DNA from: Haematobia irritans
Taxonomy: Eukaryota; Arthropoda; Insecta; Diptera; Muscidae
NCBI RefSeq assembly: GCF_050003625.1
Contig: NC_134397.1
Location: 222,270,537-222,334,536, forward strand
DNA: 64,000 nucleotides
Reading direction: 5' to 3'
Positions 21,857-31,653 of the stretch are shown here, in pieces. The notes under the pieces were generated by a model. The model saw only the letters and a program-made list of their open reading frames with translations. It was not told the origin of the DNA and did not search any database. Both the position numbers and the translations under genes were made by a program. Positions within the stretch are counted from its first letter, which is position 1, and every line of letters begins with the position of its first letter.

Positions 21857-22729
21857 TAGAAGTGTGCACGTGAGTAATATTTTACTCACGCTCACGCACA
21901 CTCACGAAAGGAAAATCTGTACTCACGCACACTCACGCACGAAATGTCGTGACTCACGAAAAATACCGTGACTTACGAAAAATATCGTGACTCACGAAAA
22001 ATGTCGTGACTCACGAATAATGTTATGGCTAATTTACTTTAGCGACGTGTTTGAAAACATGAGCATGATTAAAGTCGAGAGGGGTATTAAACTCTTAACA
22101 TGGGAGCCACCGTGGTGCAATAGTTAGCATGCCCGCCTTGCATACACAAGGTCGTGGGTTCGATTCCTGCTTCGACCGAACACCAAAAAGTTTTTCAGCG
22201 GTGGATTATCCCACCTCAGTAATGCTGGTGACATTTCTGAGTGTTTCAAAGCTTCTCTAAGTGGTTTCACTGCAATGTGGAACGCTGTTCGGACTCGGAT
22301 ATAAAAAGGAAGTCCCTTGCCATTGAGCTTAACATGGAATCGGGCAGCACTCACTGATAAGAGAGAAGTTCACCAATGTGGTATCACAATGGACTGAATA
22401 GTCTAAGTGAGCCTGATACATCGGGCTGCCACCTAACCTAACCTAAACTCACTAAAATTGGAAATGGATTCATCTCGTAAGCGTTTTATGTTCGTGGGCA
22501 TGCTTTTTTTCGTGAGCGTGTTTTTCCGAAATTCGTTACTCACGCACACTCACGAAGAAATTATTTTCATGACTCACGCTCACGCACGACTTTTGGTTAG
22601 TTAATCACGCTCACGCACACTCACGTCGTTGACATTAGCGTGACTCACGATTCACGCTTGAGTCACGAAATTTTTCGTGATTCACGACAATTTTGTGTCA
22701 CGGTGTGCACGTGACACGAAATTGTTTTA
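21857..22729. mobile_element. hAT-like non-autonomous element with CACG repeats
   Basis: An 8-bp duplication GTTTTAAG flanks it (21849-21856 and 22730-22737), as expected for hAT elements. Both ends carry GTGTGCACGTGA and many ACTCACG/CGTGAGT subterminal repeats. No transposase frame. A SINE is nested at 22102-22446. The hAT assignment is inferred from the 8-bp duplication. Confidence 0.65.
22102..22446 (+). mobile_element. tRNA-derived SINE, copy 1
   Basis: The head has a pol III A-box-like TGGTGCAATAGTTAGCATG and a B box GGTTCGATTCC. The body ends GGGCTGCCACC and then repeats of CCTAA. About 345 bp. An imprecise duplication around AAACTC flanks it. Depends on a LINE for movement (family knowledge). 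Confidence 0.9.
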
Positions 22730-22877
22730 GTTTTAAGACACCTTGCCATCGGCAAGCGTTACCGCAACCCATGTAATTCGATTGTGGATGGCAGTGTTTA
22801 GAAAAAGTTTCTACGCAATCCATGGTGGAGGGTACATAAGCTTCGGCCTGGCCGAACTTACGGCCGTATATACTTGT

Positions 22878-23177
22878 TGTTTTTTTGTTTTTGAAATTTT
22901 AAGATTTGACTTCGACGATTTAATAAAAACTTTCCAATTTTTTTTTTTGTAATTTTTTAAAAAAGTCACATGTATAAAAACCTTTTCCCAAATTCGCAAT
23001 TATTTTTTTTTTAATGAAAAAAAAATTACTAATTGACAACCAAATTAGCTATTTTTCTATTCAACATGAAGAAAACACTTGTAGCTTGCGATACCGTTAC
23101 AGTTTTATGACCAAAAACTACGCCGACAGTTTCAAAACACAAAACGTTGCCCACGGGCAACTTTAGGGTCGAAAGGG
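22878..23177. other. No recognisable gene
   Basis: T- and A-run-rich spacer; nothing supported. Confidence 0.5.
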
Positions 23178-23240
23178 TTAAGTGCCAGAAAAAAGAAGTC
23201 TTTCGGTGCCAAGTCAGGACTATACGGCGGAGTGCATTTG
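23178..23240 (-). pseudogene. mariner catalytic-motif remnant
   Basis: The minus strand reads LKCTPPYSPDLAPKDFFFLA, the conserved third-Asp region of mariner transposases (YSPDLAPxD). Only about 21 residues can be read; an old scrap. Confidence 0.65.
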
Positions 23241-23315
23241 AGGCGCCTTATTTCGTATGCATCATCTAATCATTTTTCGCCTTAAAGGAAGGAAAACGTA
23301 ATTTGTATCCCTCTA

Positions 23316-23668
23316 GGTTAGGTTAGGTTAGGTTAGGTGGCAGCCCGATGTATCAGGCTCACTTAGACTATTCAGTCCATTGTGATACCACATTGGTGAA
23401 CTTCTCTCTTATCACTGAGTGCTGCCCGATTCCATGTTAAGCTCAATGACAAGGGACCTCCTTTTTATTAGCCGAGTCCGAACGGCGTTCCACATTGCAG
23501 TGAAACCACTTAGAGAAGCTTTGAAACCCTCAGAAATGTCACCAGCATTACTGAGGTGGGATAATCCACCGCTGAAAAACTTTTTGGTGTTCGGTCGAAG
23601 CAGGAATCGAACCCACGACCTTGTGTATGCAAGGCGGGCATGCTAACCATTGCACCACGGTGGCTCCC
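23316..23668 (-). mobile_element. tRNA-derived SINE, copy 2, with exact duplication
   Basis: A complete 353-bp copy on the minus strand with B box GGTTCGATTCC and a CCTAA tail (TTAGG repeats on the plus strand). The 14-bp target duplication TTTGTATCCCTCTA is exact at 23302-23315 and 23669-23682, which fixes both ends and implies recent insertion. Confidence 0.95.
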
Positions 23669-23682
23669 TTTGTATCCCTCTA

Positions 23683-24743
23683 CCATTTTGCATTTCTACC
23701 CCACTCATTTTCATTGAGGTCGGACGGACGATTAATGATTCAAATTAACACTTGTTTCACAACTTGGTTATAATTTCCCTGGCCATAAGTATTCACCAGT
23801 CATTGTATGGCTATATGAAATGACTGAAAATCTTTTTTATATTTTCTATAAATTACATTCTGGAAATTTAAAATTTCTACTTGAGTCCTTATGAAATTTC
23901 AACTCCTTTCTTGAGTAATGATCTTAATATGATTTGCGTAAACCCAACACCAAAAATAGGGTCATCAATAACAGAGAGAGAGAGAGAGAAAAAAAACATT
24001 CATAGATACGTACGTATATCTTGTAAAAATATTCTTCTTAATTGGACTACTCAAGAGGCTGTAAATTCAACATCAAGAACATCTGCTCCATTGCCATAAT
24101 TCATGACAACATACGGATCCAAGGTCTTGTAATTTTATTCGATTTTCCAAGCTACCAATTTGCTGTTTTTTTCCTCTTGGCTTTTAAGTATTTTGGGATA
24201 ACATTTCACGCACATACAAATACACTCGCATAAGCATTAAAAACTGCCCACATTCACCTGCATAAAAAGTTGGCATGCATAAAGTGAAATGTATTTGTGT
24301 GGAAAGTATGTTTAAGGTGTAAAGAAACCAAAATAGGTTCCGAAGGGGAAAATTTTAAGAAACCTAAAAAAACAAACGACTGAGCAACAACAAAGCTTAG
24401 GGAAACTTATCATCTGTTTAAGACATTTACGCAAAAAGGCCATGAAATCCGGCTGTTTTTTTTTTTTTTTTGCTTTCTTGGGCTTTTACAGGCTGTCCGC
24501 TTTCAAAGAAATCCAAAGAAATGTTACTGACAAGACTAGGAAAATGAAAACAACGAGAACATACAGTAGGGCACAATGAACGATTTTTGCGAAAGTTTTA
24601 TTTTTTATTTATATGGATATCTGGGACATAGAAAATTGTGGTGGAAGTGTGATATGGTCCCTACAAAAAAGTTCTTACCATATTATTTTGCTCTTCGGCT
24701 ATGATCGTAACAATCCCGTTGTTGTTTTAATTTTTTGTGATTT
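23683..24743. other. No recognisable gene
   Basis: AT-rich, with a GA microsatellite near 23975 and a T-run near 24460. No supported gene. Confidence 0.55.
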
Positions 24744-24955
24744 CATCCATTTTTATATTCGCCTGTAGTGCAATTGTCTTGCATACACAAGGTCGTGTGT
24801 TCGATTCCTGTTTCGACCAACACCAAAAAGTTTTTCAGCGGTGGATTATCCCACGTCAGTAATGCTGGTGACATTTCCAAGGGTTTCAAAGTTTCTCTAA
24901 GTGGTTTCTATGCAATGTGGAACGCCTTTCGGACTCGGCTATAAAAAGGAGGTCC
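24744..24955 (+). repeat. SINE 5' part, tandemly duplicated
   Basis: The phrase TCATCCATTTTTATATTCGC occurs here and again at about 24955, each followed by a SINE head. A 211-bp block was duplicated in tandem; this first copy lacks the SINE 3' half and has lost part of the A box. Confidence 0.8.
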
Positions 24956-24973
24956 TTCATCCATTTTTATATT

Positions 24974-25300
24974 CGCCTGTAGTGCAATGGTTAGCATGTC
25001 CGCCTTACATACACAAGGTCGTGGGTTCGATTCCTGTTTCGACCGAACACCAAAAAGCTTTTCAGCGGTGGATTATCCCACGTCAGTAATGCTGGTGACA
25101 TTTTTGAGGGTTTCAAAGTTTCCCTAAGTGGTTTCTCTGCAATGTGGAACGCCGTTCGGACTCGGCTATAAAAAGGAGGTCCCTTGTCATTGAGCCTCAT
25201 ATGGAATCGAGCAGCACTCAGTGATAAGAGAGAACTGTGGTATCACAATGGACTGAATAGTCTAAGTGTGCCTGACACATCGGGCTGCCAACTAACCTAC
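24974..25300 (+). mobile_element. tRNA-derived SINE, copy 3
   Basis: Same SINE, with GTCGTGGGTTCGATTCCTG as its B box region and the 3' end GGGCTGCCAACTAACCTACC. The first bases of the head are replaced by CGCCTGTAGTGC. Confidence 0.88.
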
Positions 25301-25338
25301 CAGCCCCGCTGCTATCAAATAGGTAGAAATTAAGTTGG

Positions 25339-25650
25339 CTACATTTGCCTGCTCTTAGTTGGGACTAAACTACCCTGATTTGTTGCGTGAGGTCTCTTAA
25401 CTCCAGTCTGCCGAGCTCCGAGAACAGAATTAACCTTGTAGCTTCTCACCGCTTCAGCTACAGTATCCTCATGAATCCTGTTTAGACCTGTCTGGTATAT
25501 TGCCTGATCTAAAGGCTCTATTTGGTTACGCTGGATTTTGCGTTCTAGAAAGTGAAAATCAACCCTTACATTTTTGGGTATTGGTTGTCTATTCACAATA
25601 CGGTGATTTCGATGGATATTGCAACAATAATCCACGAGATACTGCTTCAT
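25339..25650 (-). pseudogene. LINE ORF2 fragment (post-RT/RNase H region, probable)
   Basis: The minus-strand frame contains FLERKIQRNQIEPLDQAIYQ, then TGLNRIHEDTVAEAVRSYKV and NSVLG. The pattern of an IY/IHE segment followed by SYKVN-VLG resembles sequence just before the C-terminal region of fly non-LTR elements. No catalytic motif is left. Recognition is from general likeness only, and the fragment might be another retroelement. Confidence 0.45.
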
Positions 25651-25939
25651 CTACGCACAGGGATAATTTTGGTATCCACTGAAGATACATCCTGCCTCAG
25701 CGTTCTGACATGTATGTGTGTTCTTCCACTGCGTGTCACTTTTTTGAGGTGTACACACTAGGGCTGCTAGTTTACCACAGACTGGCCATTTGCCAGCAAC
25801 CCAAGTGCTACCCGCAAACGACTTGATGACCTTGTATTAGGGATGGGTATCGAACTGTAAAACATCGATTAATGTAATCGATTATTATTTTCAAGGCAAT
25901 AATCGATTCATAGATTAATCGCCGATGAAAACATCGATT

Positions 25940-26373
25940 AATCGGCGTTTTCGATTAATCGACAGCGAGTAGGCATTCTGAATAGTAGAGCAGTAGTCTT
26001 CAGAACTTTCTGAAATCCTACATGCTCTACTACAGATAGAGGTTGTAAGTCCTTACAAAACATATAAACAATACTTTGAGTAATTTTGAAACTCAAATTA
26101 CCACCCTCTTTATGATCAGCTACGTTCTCTAATGCACAGTTTATCAGAGGTTGACTCACAGCACATGAAGAACTGGATGATGGTTTTTGTGGTTTTGGTT
26201 CAACAATTTCTGTAGCTTTCTGTGCAGGCCTTTTCAGGATGCTTGTGCTCGAGATGGTTTTTCAAATTTGTCGTGTTCCCACTTGTTGTTATTTTAACTC
26301 CACAATGTCGACATTTAGCACAGTTGTTTGGTTCTTTCTCAAAATGTTCCCAAACAGCACTTTTTGGAGGCAT
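25940..26373 (-). pseudogene. hAT transposase N-terminus with BED zinc finger
   Basis: From the ATG at 26373 (MPPKSAVWEHFEKE) a BED-type finger is seen: CAKCRHCGVK with C-x2-C, then NLKNHLEHKHP with the paired His. After about residue 48 the frame shifts by one, and the continuation reads ITQSIVYMFCKDLQPLSVVE, the typical segment after the finger in BED/hAT transposases. It then stops near 25945 where the deletion joins the 3' end. If expressed, the first part would be a DNA-binding piece without catalysis; domestication is not indicated. Confidence 0.8.
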
Positions 26374-26646
26374 CTTATAACAATCTCAGGAAAAACTAAG
26401 AATAAATAGGCAAATAAATATTTTGTAATAGTAATTACCAAAATTCACACTAACTGAAGTCACAACACAAATTAATCAACTTTCAACTGAACAACTAGAA
26501 TTTTTTTTGACAAATGACAACTTTACTAATACCACATTTGCCAACTTCTAAAATTTGTTCTCCATTAGTGTTACCATATGACTATATTTTTGCTGAATGG
26601 CATCACGAAAATATAATAATATTTCTGCGTATAAACAGTGAGTTAA

Positions 26647-26783
26647 GCTGAAAACACAATGGGATCGACCGTTTTTGATGGTGTTCACAATGAGAGTGAC
26701 AAAACACAGGCTTATGTGAAATGTTGTGAGAAAGAGCTGGATGGCGTGTAAACAGAAATGGTCGATCCCGTTGTGTTTTCAGT
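26647..26783. mobile_element. 137-bp MITE in hAT leader
   Basis: The ends GCTGAAAACACAATGGGATC and ACTGAAAACACAACGGGATC (inverted) match over about 30 bp with few changes. TTAA flanks both sides, although TA duplication cannot be excluded. Confidence 0.65.
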
Positions 26784-27022
26784 TTAAGTATTTGCAAACA
26801 AGACTCTCCTAAAAATATCGATTTATTTAAATATTAAACATCGATTATTCGATTAATCGAACATAGAACACATCGATTAAAAAACATCGATCACTTTGTA
26901 AAAACATCGATTTTTCCCATTAATCGATTAATCGATACCCATCCCTACTTTGTATCTACCGCGGAGCTTATAACAAATTGCCGTGGTTGGGGCAGACGAT
27001 TTGAAAAAAGAATCTTGAGGTA

Positions 27023-28319
27023 AAGGGTGATTCTTTTGAGGTTAGGATTTTCATGCATTAGTATTTGACAGATCACGTGGGATTTCAGACATGGTGTCAA
27101 AGAGAAAGATGCTCAGTATGCTTTGACATTTCATCATGAATAGACTTACTAACGAGCAACGCTTGCAAATCATTGAATTTTATTACCAAAATCAGTGTTC
27201 GGTTCGAAATGTGTTTCGCGCTTTACGTCCGATTTATGGTCTACATAATCGACCAAGTGAGCAAACAATTAATGCGATTGTGACCAAGTTTCGCACTCAG
27301 TTTACTTTATTGGACATTAAACCAACCACACGAATGCGTACAGAAGAGAATATTGCGTCTGTTTCTGAGAGTGTTGCTGAAGACCGTGAAATGTCGATTC
27401 GTCGCCGTTCGCAGCAATTGGGTTTGTGTTATTCGACCACATGGAAGATTTTACGCAAAGATCTTGGTGTAAAACCGTATAAAATACAGCTCGTGCAAGA
27501 ACTGAAGCCGAACGATCTGCCACAACGTCGAATTTTCAGTGAATGGGCCCTAGAAAAGTTGGCAGAAAATCCGCTTTTTTATCGACAAATTTTGTTCAGC
27601 GATGAGGCTCATTTCTGGTTGAATGGCTACGTAAATAAGCAAAATTGCCGCATTTGGAGTGAAGAGCAACCAGAAGCCGTTCAAGAACTGCCCATGCATC
27701 CCGAAAAATGCACTGTTTGGTGTGGTTTGTACGCTGGTGGAATCATTGGACCGTATTTTTTCAAAGATGCTGTTGGACGCAACGTTACGGTGAATGGCGA
27801 TCGCTATCGTTCGATGCTAACAAACTTTTTGTTGCCAAAAATGGAAGAACTGAACTTGGTTGACATGTGGTTTCAACAAGATGGCGCTACATGCCACACA
27901 GCTCGCGATTCTATGGCCATTTTGAGGGAAAACTTCGGAGAACAATTCATCTCAAGAAATGGACCGGTAAGTTGGCCACCAAGATCATGCGATTTGACGC
28001 CTTTAGACTATTTTTTGTGGGGCTACGTCAAGTCTAAAGTCTACAGAAATAAGCCAGCAACTATTCCAGCTTTGGAAGACAACATTTCCGAAGAAATTCG
28101 GGCTATTCCGGCCGAAATGCTCGAAAAAGTTGCCCAAAATTGGACTTTCCGAATGGACAACCTAAGACGCAGCCGCGGTCAACATTTAAATGAAATTATC
28201 TTCAAAAAGTAAATGTCATGGACCAATCTAACGTTTCAAATAAAGAACCGATGAGATTTTGCAAATTTTATGCGTTTTTTTTAAAAAAAAAGTTATCAAG
28301 CTCTTAACAAATCACCCTT
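27023..28319 (+). mobile_element. DD41D Tc1/mariner transposon, copy 1
   Basis: 1297 bp with TA on both sides (27021-27022 and 28320-28321). The ends AAGGGTGATTCTTTTGAG and AAGGGTGATTTGTTAAGAG (inverted) share the outer 10 bp. One complete transposase frame. Nearly identical to copy 2 at 37147-38453: I count about four substitutions in the coding part, one 9-bp insertion and poly-T/A length changes. Confidence 0.95.
27136..28212 (+). CDS. DD41D transposase, copy 1, intact
   Basis: 358 residues from the ATG after CATTTCATC. The N-terminal 110 residues hold helix-turn-helix-like DNA-binding regions (EQRLQIIEFYYQNQCSVRNV and RRRSQQLGLCYSTTWKIL). Catalytic residues are Asp156 in FSDEAHF, Asp249 in QQDGATCH and Asp291 in LTPLDYFLWG. 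There are 41 residues between the last two, which is the DD41D (rosa-like) spacing. The WPPRSCDLTPLD box is typical of this group. The enzyme would excise and insert the element at TA. The frame is complete with no stops. It differs from copy 2 at residues 37, 47 and 341 and lacks the three-residue VRT insertion. Confidence 0.95.
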   Translation: MNRLTNEQRLQIIEFYYQNQCSVRNVFRALRPIYGLHNRPSEQTINAIVTKFRTQFTLLDIKPTTRMRTEENIASVSESVAEDREMSIRRRSQQLGLCYSTTWKILRKDLGVKPYKIQLVQELKPNDLPQRRIFSEWALEKLAENPLFYRQILFSDEAHFWLNGYVNKQNCRIWSEEQPEAVQELPMHPEKCTVWCGLYAGGIIGPYFFKDAVGRNVTVNGDRYRSMLTNFLLPKMEELNLVDMWFQQDGATCHTARDSMAILRENFGEQFISRNGPVSWPPRSCDLTPLDYFLWGYVKSKVYRNKPATIPALEDNISEEIRAIPAEMLEKVAQNWTFRMDNLRRSRGQHLNEIIFKK

Positions 28320-28429
28320 TAGTTTGTAGTCGGAATTTGTAGTCGGATATTCAAGTGCCTGCGTACATCTGCCGTCCATGTAGTGAATAGAGTGCTTCAG
28401 GATTTAGTGGCTGAAACCTAAAATTTCTA

Positions 28430-28632
28430 CACCGATAGAAAAAGTTTCGTTATATTAACAAAATGTGTCATTAATACAATGCAATTTTTCGTTATTATAA
28501 CGAATTTTCTGTTAATCAACGTAACGGTTCGTACTATTAACGAATATTTTCTTTGTATTAATGAAAATGTTTCGTTATATCAATGATCATTTTTCTTTGG
28601 CTCAATTTCAATGAATTTTTTGGTGTGTTTAC
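28430..28632. repeat. Short repeat with AACGAA motifs (possible MITE)
   Basis: Begins ACACCGATAGAAAAAG and ends TTTTTTGGTGTG, with several TAACGAA/TTCGTTA motifs in both directions between. No clear duplication; assignment tentative. Confidence 0.35.
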
Positions 28633-28885
28633 CAGTAAAATAACTGGTAAGATTAGCAAAGTAGATGTTTAATCGATCGCATAAGTCATCAACTACGAAC
28701 CCGGATGTCATAAACATCCTGTTTCTTCTTTGTGCATAAAGTGGTGAGTTTTGTTAATTGGTTGGATAATTCATTTTATACTCCCAATAAAAAAATATAA
28801 ATTGGAAATTATGCCACATTCTATTGCGAATGATATTTTTTGGAAATTTTCAATGGTATGGTCACACTGTGAAAATGTTTATTAG

Positions 28886-29000
28886 CTCATTCACATTAGG
28901 CTCGAAATCTACTAAAAGTGGATTTGAAATCCTTTTTTTATAAGGCAAATGACAGCTGAAATCTAGTTAAAGTGGATTTTGAAAGTGTAATGTGTATGAG
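28886..29000. mobile_element. Palindromic MITE, copy 2
   Basis: Ends CTCATTCACATTAGG and, inverted, CTCATACACATTAC; the interior is like copy 1 at 9142-9254. Confidence 0.65.
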
Positions 29001-30130
29001 GTTTAACAGAAATTAACAGAATTCGTCAAAACCATCGGAATGTTTCCCTAATACGGAATTCAGATATTTAGAAAATGCTTCTGGTAAAAATTTGACCGTC
29101 ATTTTGGTCACATAATAAATATTTCGCAACTATTGCGACGATATTCAGCGATATTTTATATGTGGAAATCAACAATGTTTCATATTTTTTTTTTGTGGGA
29201 ATGAAAAGAAAAATTTTATTCCCCCACTGTGGTATGAAATGTAAAAGGATACAAATGTTGAGCTGCAACATACACACATAGGCAAGCACCCACCAACATA
29301 TTCTTTGTAAGAGTATATGTGTCACTGTATTTTAGGGTGCAGGTGTATGTTTGTTCCAATGACCATGTTTCTCGATGTATATGTATATTTGTGTAGTGGT
29401 AGTAGTATATAATTTACATAATGTGGCCACAAGCATAATTCCGCTAAGTAACACAGAAAAGAGAGCGGCACACACAGAAGAAGCCTTAAACAAAGCCAAA
29501 GACAAAAAGCAACGTCAGCGACAACGACGACAACTACAACAAAAACAGGAAACAAGGCACGACAGCATCATCTCACAAAGCCGGGGACCATCAGCAAAAT
29601 GCCAACAAACCCTTTTTTCTTTCTCCCCATGCCCCAAATGGCTGACAGGAAATAAATGGCAACACCGCCACTAAAGCCCAAACACCAACACCACTATCAC
29701 ATTGGCGAATGTCTAAAAAGGTGCCAAGGATAAAAAGGCTCAGCGAACATTGTTTCTTTCATCCGTTGTTGATTTTTTTTTGTTCGTCGCTCTCTCTCCC
29801 CATTCACTTATCAACAAAGAAATGGCAAATGAAAACATGTTAAAAATACTAGGGCGTTTAACATTGACGAGACGGTATCGGAAGCATCCTACATTTGTTA
29901 AAGGATTTTGTTTTTATTTTTATTATCTATTTGAAAAGAAATTAAATTAATTTATTTTTTTAAGGGATATTTCGCGAAATGTATTTCATTTATAGGTCCA
30001 CCTTAAATTTCTACAACATAGAAACTGAAAAGATCGCCGTTTAAGTCTCGTTTGATCAGAAAGTGACACAAAAGTGAAAAATGAATGAAGTTTATTTTGA
30101 AAATTTCCCAAAAAAGTACCAAATAAAAAG
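29001..30130. other. No recognisable gene
   Basis: Mixed sequence with a Lys/Gln-rich low-complexity frame at 29375-29674 that shows no domain. Nothing supported as a gene. Confidence 0.5.
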
Positions 30131-30548
30131 ATCTTATTTGTCAAAATGTTATTTCTATAGAAAATTTTGTCAAAAATGTATTTCTATAGAAAATTTTGCC
30201 AAAATTTTATTTCTATAGAAAATTTTGTCAAAATTTTATTTCTATAAAAAATTTTGTCAAAATTTTATTTCTATAGAAAATTTTGTCAAAAAAATTTTTT
30301 TTATAGAAAATTTTGTCAAAATTTTATTTCTATAGAAAATTTTGTCGAAATTGAATTTCTATAGAAAATTTTTTCGAAATTGAATTTCTATAGAAAATTT
30401 TGTCAAAATGTTATTTCTATAAAAAATTTTGTCAAAATTTTAATTCTATAGAAAATTTTGTCAAAATTTTATTTCTATAAAAAATGTTGTAAAAATTTTA
30501 TTTCTATAGAAAATTTTGTCAAAATTTTATTTCTATAGAAAATTTTTG
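30131..30548 (+). repeat. 29-bp minisatellite array
   Basis: About 14 units of the TTTCTATAGAAA repeat; ends where the Penelope-like remnant begins. Confidence 0.95.
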
Positions 30549-30555
30549 TTTTTTA

Positions 30556-30895
30556 CTGTTGGTTTGTACTGTAATCATATTTGTTGTTTTGGTCTAAGCT
30601 TTAAAACCATTGTGTTGACTAAACTACAAGAGTAGTTTAACCAACAGAGGAAATAATGTTTGTCAGATTTATTTTGGCAAAGCCCTATAGACTGCAAGAT
30701 GGTTGGATGGACGCACGTTTCGGAATTACCACATTCCTCATCAGCATCCCCTACTTGCAGCAAAACTATCAACCAATTATCAGAATAAATTCAGGCCGTT
30801 TATTAAACCCAACAATGAACCACACTTGAATCTTCCGAAAAAAGGTTTTGCATGATAGCCGGCTTATGCCGAAATAAATTCGTACAAACATATCC
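30556..30895 (-). mobile_element. Penelope-like element fragment (ribozyme-bearing terminal region)
   Basis: About 340 bp of non-minisatellite DNA between two minisatellite arrays. It holds a full hammerhead ribozyme on the minus strand. Minimal type I hammerheads with a 2-bp stem III are characteristic of Penelope-like retroelements (family knowledge), so this is probably a piece of a pseudo-LTR. No reverse transcriptase or GIY-YIG frame is visible. The element's exact limits are not known. Confidence 0.6.
30692..30760 (-). ncRNA. Type I hammerhead ribozyme
   Basis: Read on the minus strand from 30760. Outer stem I: CTGCAAG (30760-30754) pairs CTTGCAG (30698-30692), 7 bp. Internal loop: TAGG / AACCAT. 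Inner stem I: GGATG (30749-30745) pairs CATCC (30709-30705). Core box: CTGATGA (30744-30738). Stem II: GGAAT (30737-30733) and ATTCC (30726-30722) closed by loop GTGGTA. Then GAAA (30721-30718). Stem III: A-C pairs G-U around a GTGC loop. Cleavage site GTC ends at 30710. All invariant core residues are present and every stem is perfectly paired. The transcript would self-cleave after position 30710. In retroelements such ribozymes process RNA ends. Confidence 0.92.
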
Positions 30896-30902
30896 CTTTT
30901 CC

Positions 30903-31653
30903 TATTTCTATATAAAATTTTTTCAAAATTTATTTCTATAGAAAATTAGTCATTATTTTATTTCTATAGAAAATTATTTCAATATTTTATTTCTATCGAA
31001 AATTTTGTCTAAATTTTATTTCTATAGAAAATGTTGTCTAAATTTTATTTCTATAAAAATTTTTGTCTATATTTTATTTCTATAAAAAATTTTGTCTAAA
31101 TTTTGATTTTATTCGATCTTTCTTTTATCCAATAGAAAATAATTAATCAAGCTTGAGATCATTATTTTCTAATAATTTTTTTTTCTATAGAAAATTTTGT
31201 CAAAATTTTATTTCCATAGAAAATTTTGTCTAAATTTTATTTCTATAGAAAATTTTGTCAAAATTTTATTTCTATAGAAAAATTGTCACAAGTTTATTTC
31301 TTTAGAAAATTTTGTCAAAATTTTATTTCTATAGAAAATTTTGTCACAAGTTTATTTCTGTAGAAAATTTTATCAAAATTTGATTTGTATAGAAAATTTT
31401 GACAAAATTTTATTTTTTTATAGAAAATATGTCAAAATTTTATTTCTGTAGAATATTTTGTCACAAGTTTATTTATATAGAAAATTTTGTCAAAATTTTA
31501 TTTTTTTAGAAATTGTTTTCAAAATTTTATTTGTTTAGAAAGTTTTGTTAAAATTTGGTTTCTATAGAACATTTTGCAAAATTTTATTGCTTTAGGAAAA
31601 TTTTGTCAAAATTTTATTTCTATAGAAAATGTTGTCAAAATTTTATTTCTATA
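30903..31653 (+). repeat. 29-bp minisatellite array, diverged
   Basis: Continuation of the array beyond the Penelope-like piece, with more base changes (TTTGTCTAAATTTT variants). A family I MITE is inserted at 31654 and the array resumes at 34436. Confidence 0.92.

Larger units (their letters stand above)
20858..22877 (-). mobile_element. Family B composite repeat, copy 4
   Basis: Inverted relative to B3. It contains the end phrase (hairpin lost), a 153-bp array (about 21020-21540), a minisatellite (21560-21795), the leader, and the palindrome TTCGGCCTGGCCGAA (22842-22856). The leader is interrupted by a hAT-like element at 21857-22729. B3 and B4 face each other end to end. Confidence 0.87.
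25838..26947 (-). mobile_element. hAT element, internally deleted
   Basis: The 16-bp ends TAGGGATGGGTATCGA are perfect inverted repeats, and the 8-bp flanks CCTTGTAT (25830-25837) and CTTTGTAT (26948-26955) differ by one base. ATCGATTAATCG repeats crowd both subterminal zones. The interior keeps the start of a BED-finger transposase on the minus strand but runs from it directly into the 3' end, so most of the catalytic domain is deleted. A small MITE sits in its 5' leader at 26647-26783. Confidence 0.9.

Noticed and set aside
22102..22180. Functional tRNA gene at SINE heads
   Set aside because: A and B boxes are present but there is no closed acceptor stem and the unit continues into a SINE body repeated elsewhere.
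23316..23338. Telomere or interstitial telomeric repeat (TTAGG)
   Set aside because: Only a few units, exactly at the SINE 3' end and inside the 14-bp duplication, so it is the SINE tail.
29375..29674. 99-codon Gln/Lys-rich frame
   Set aside because: Low complexity from CAA/ACAA-rich DNA; no start context or domain.
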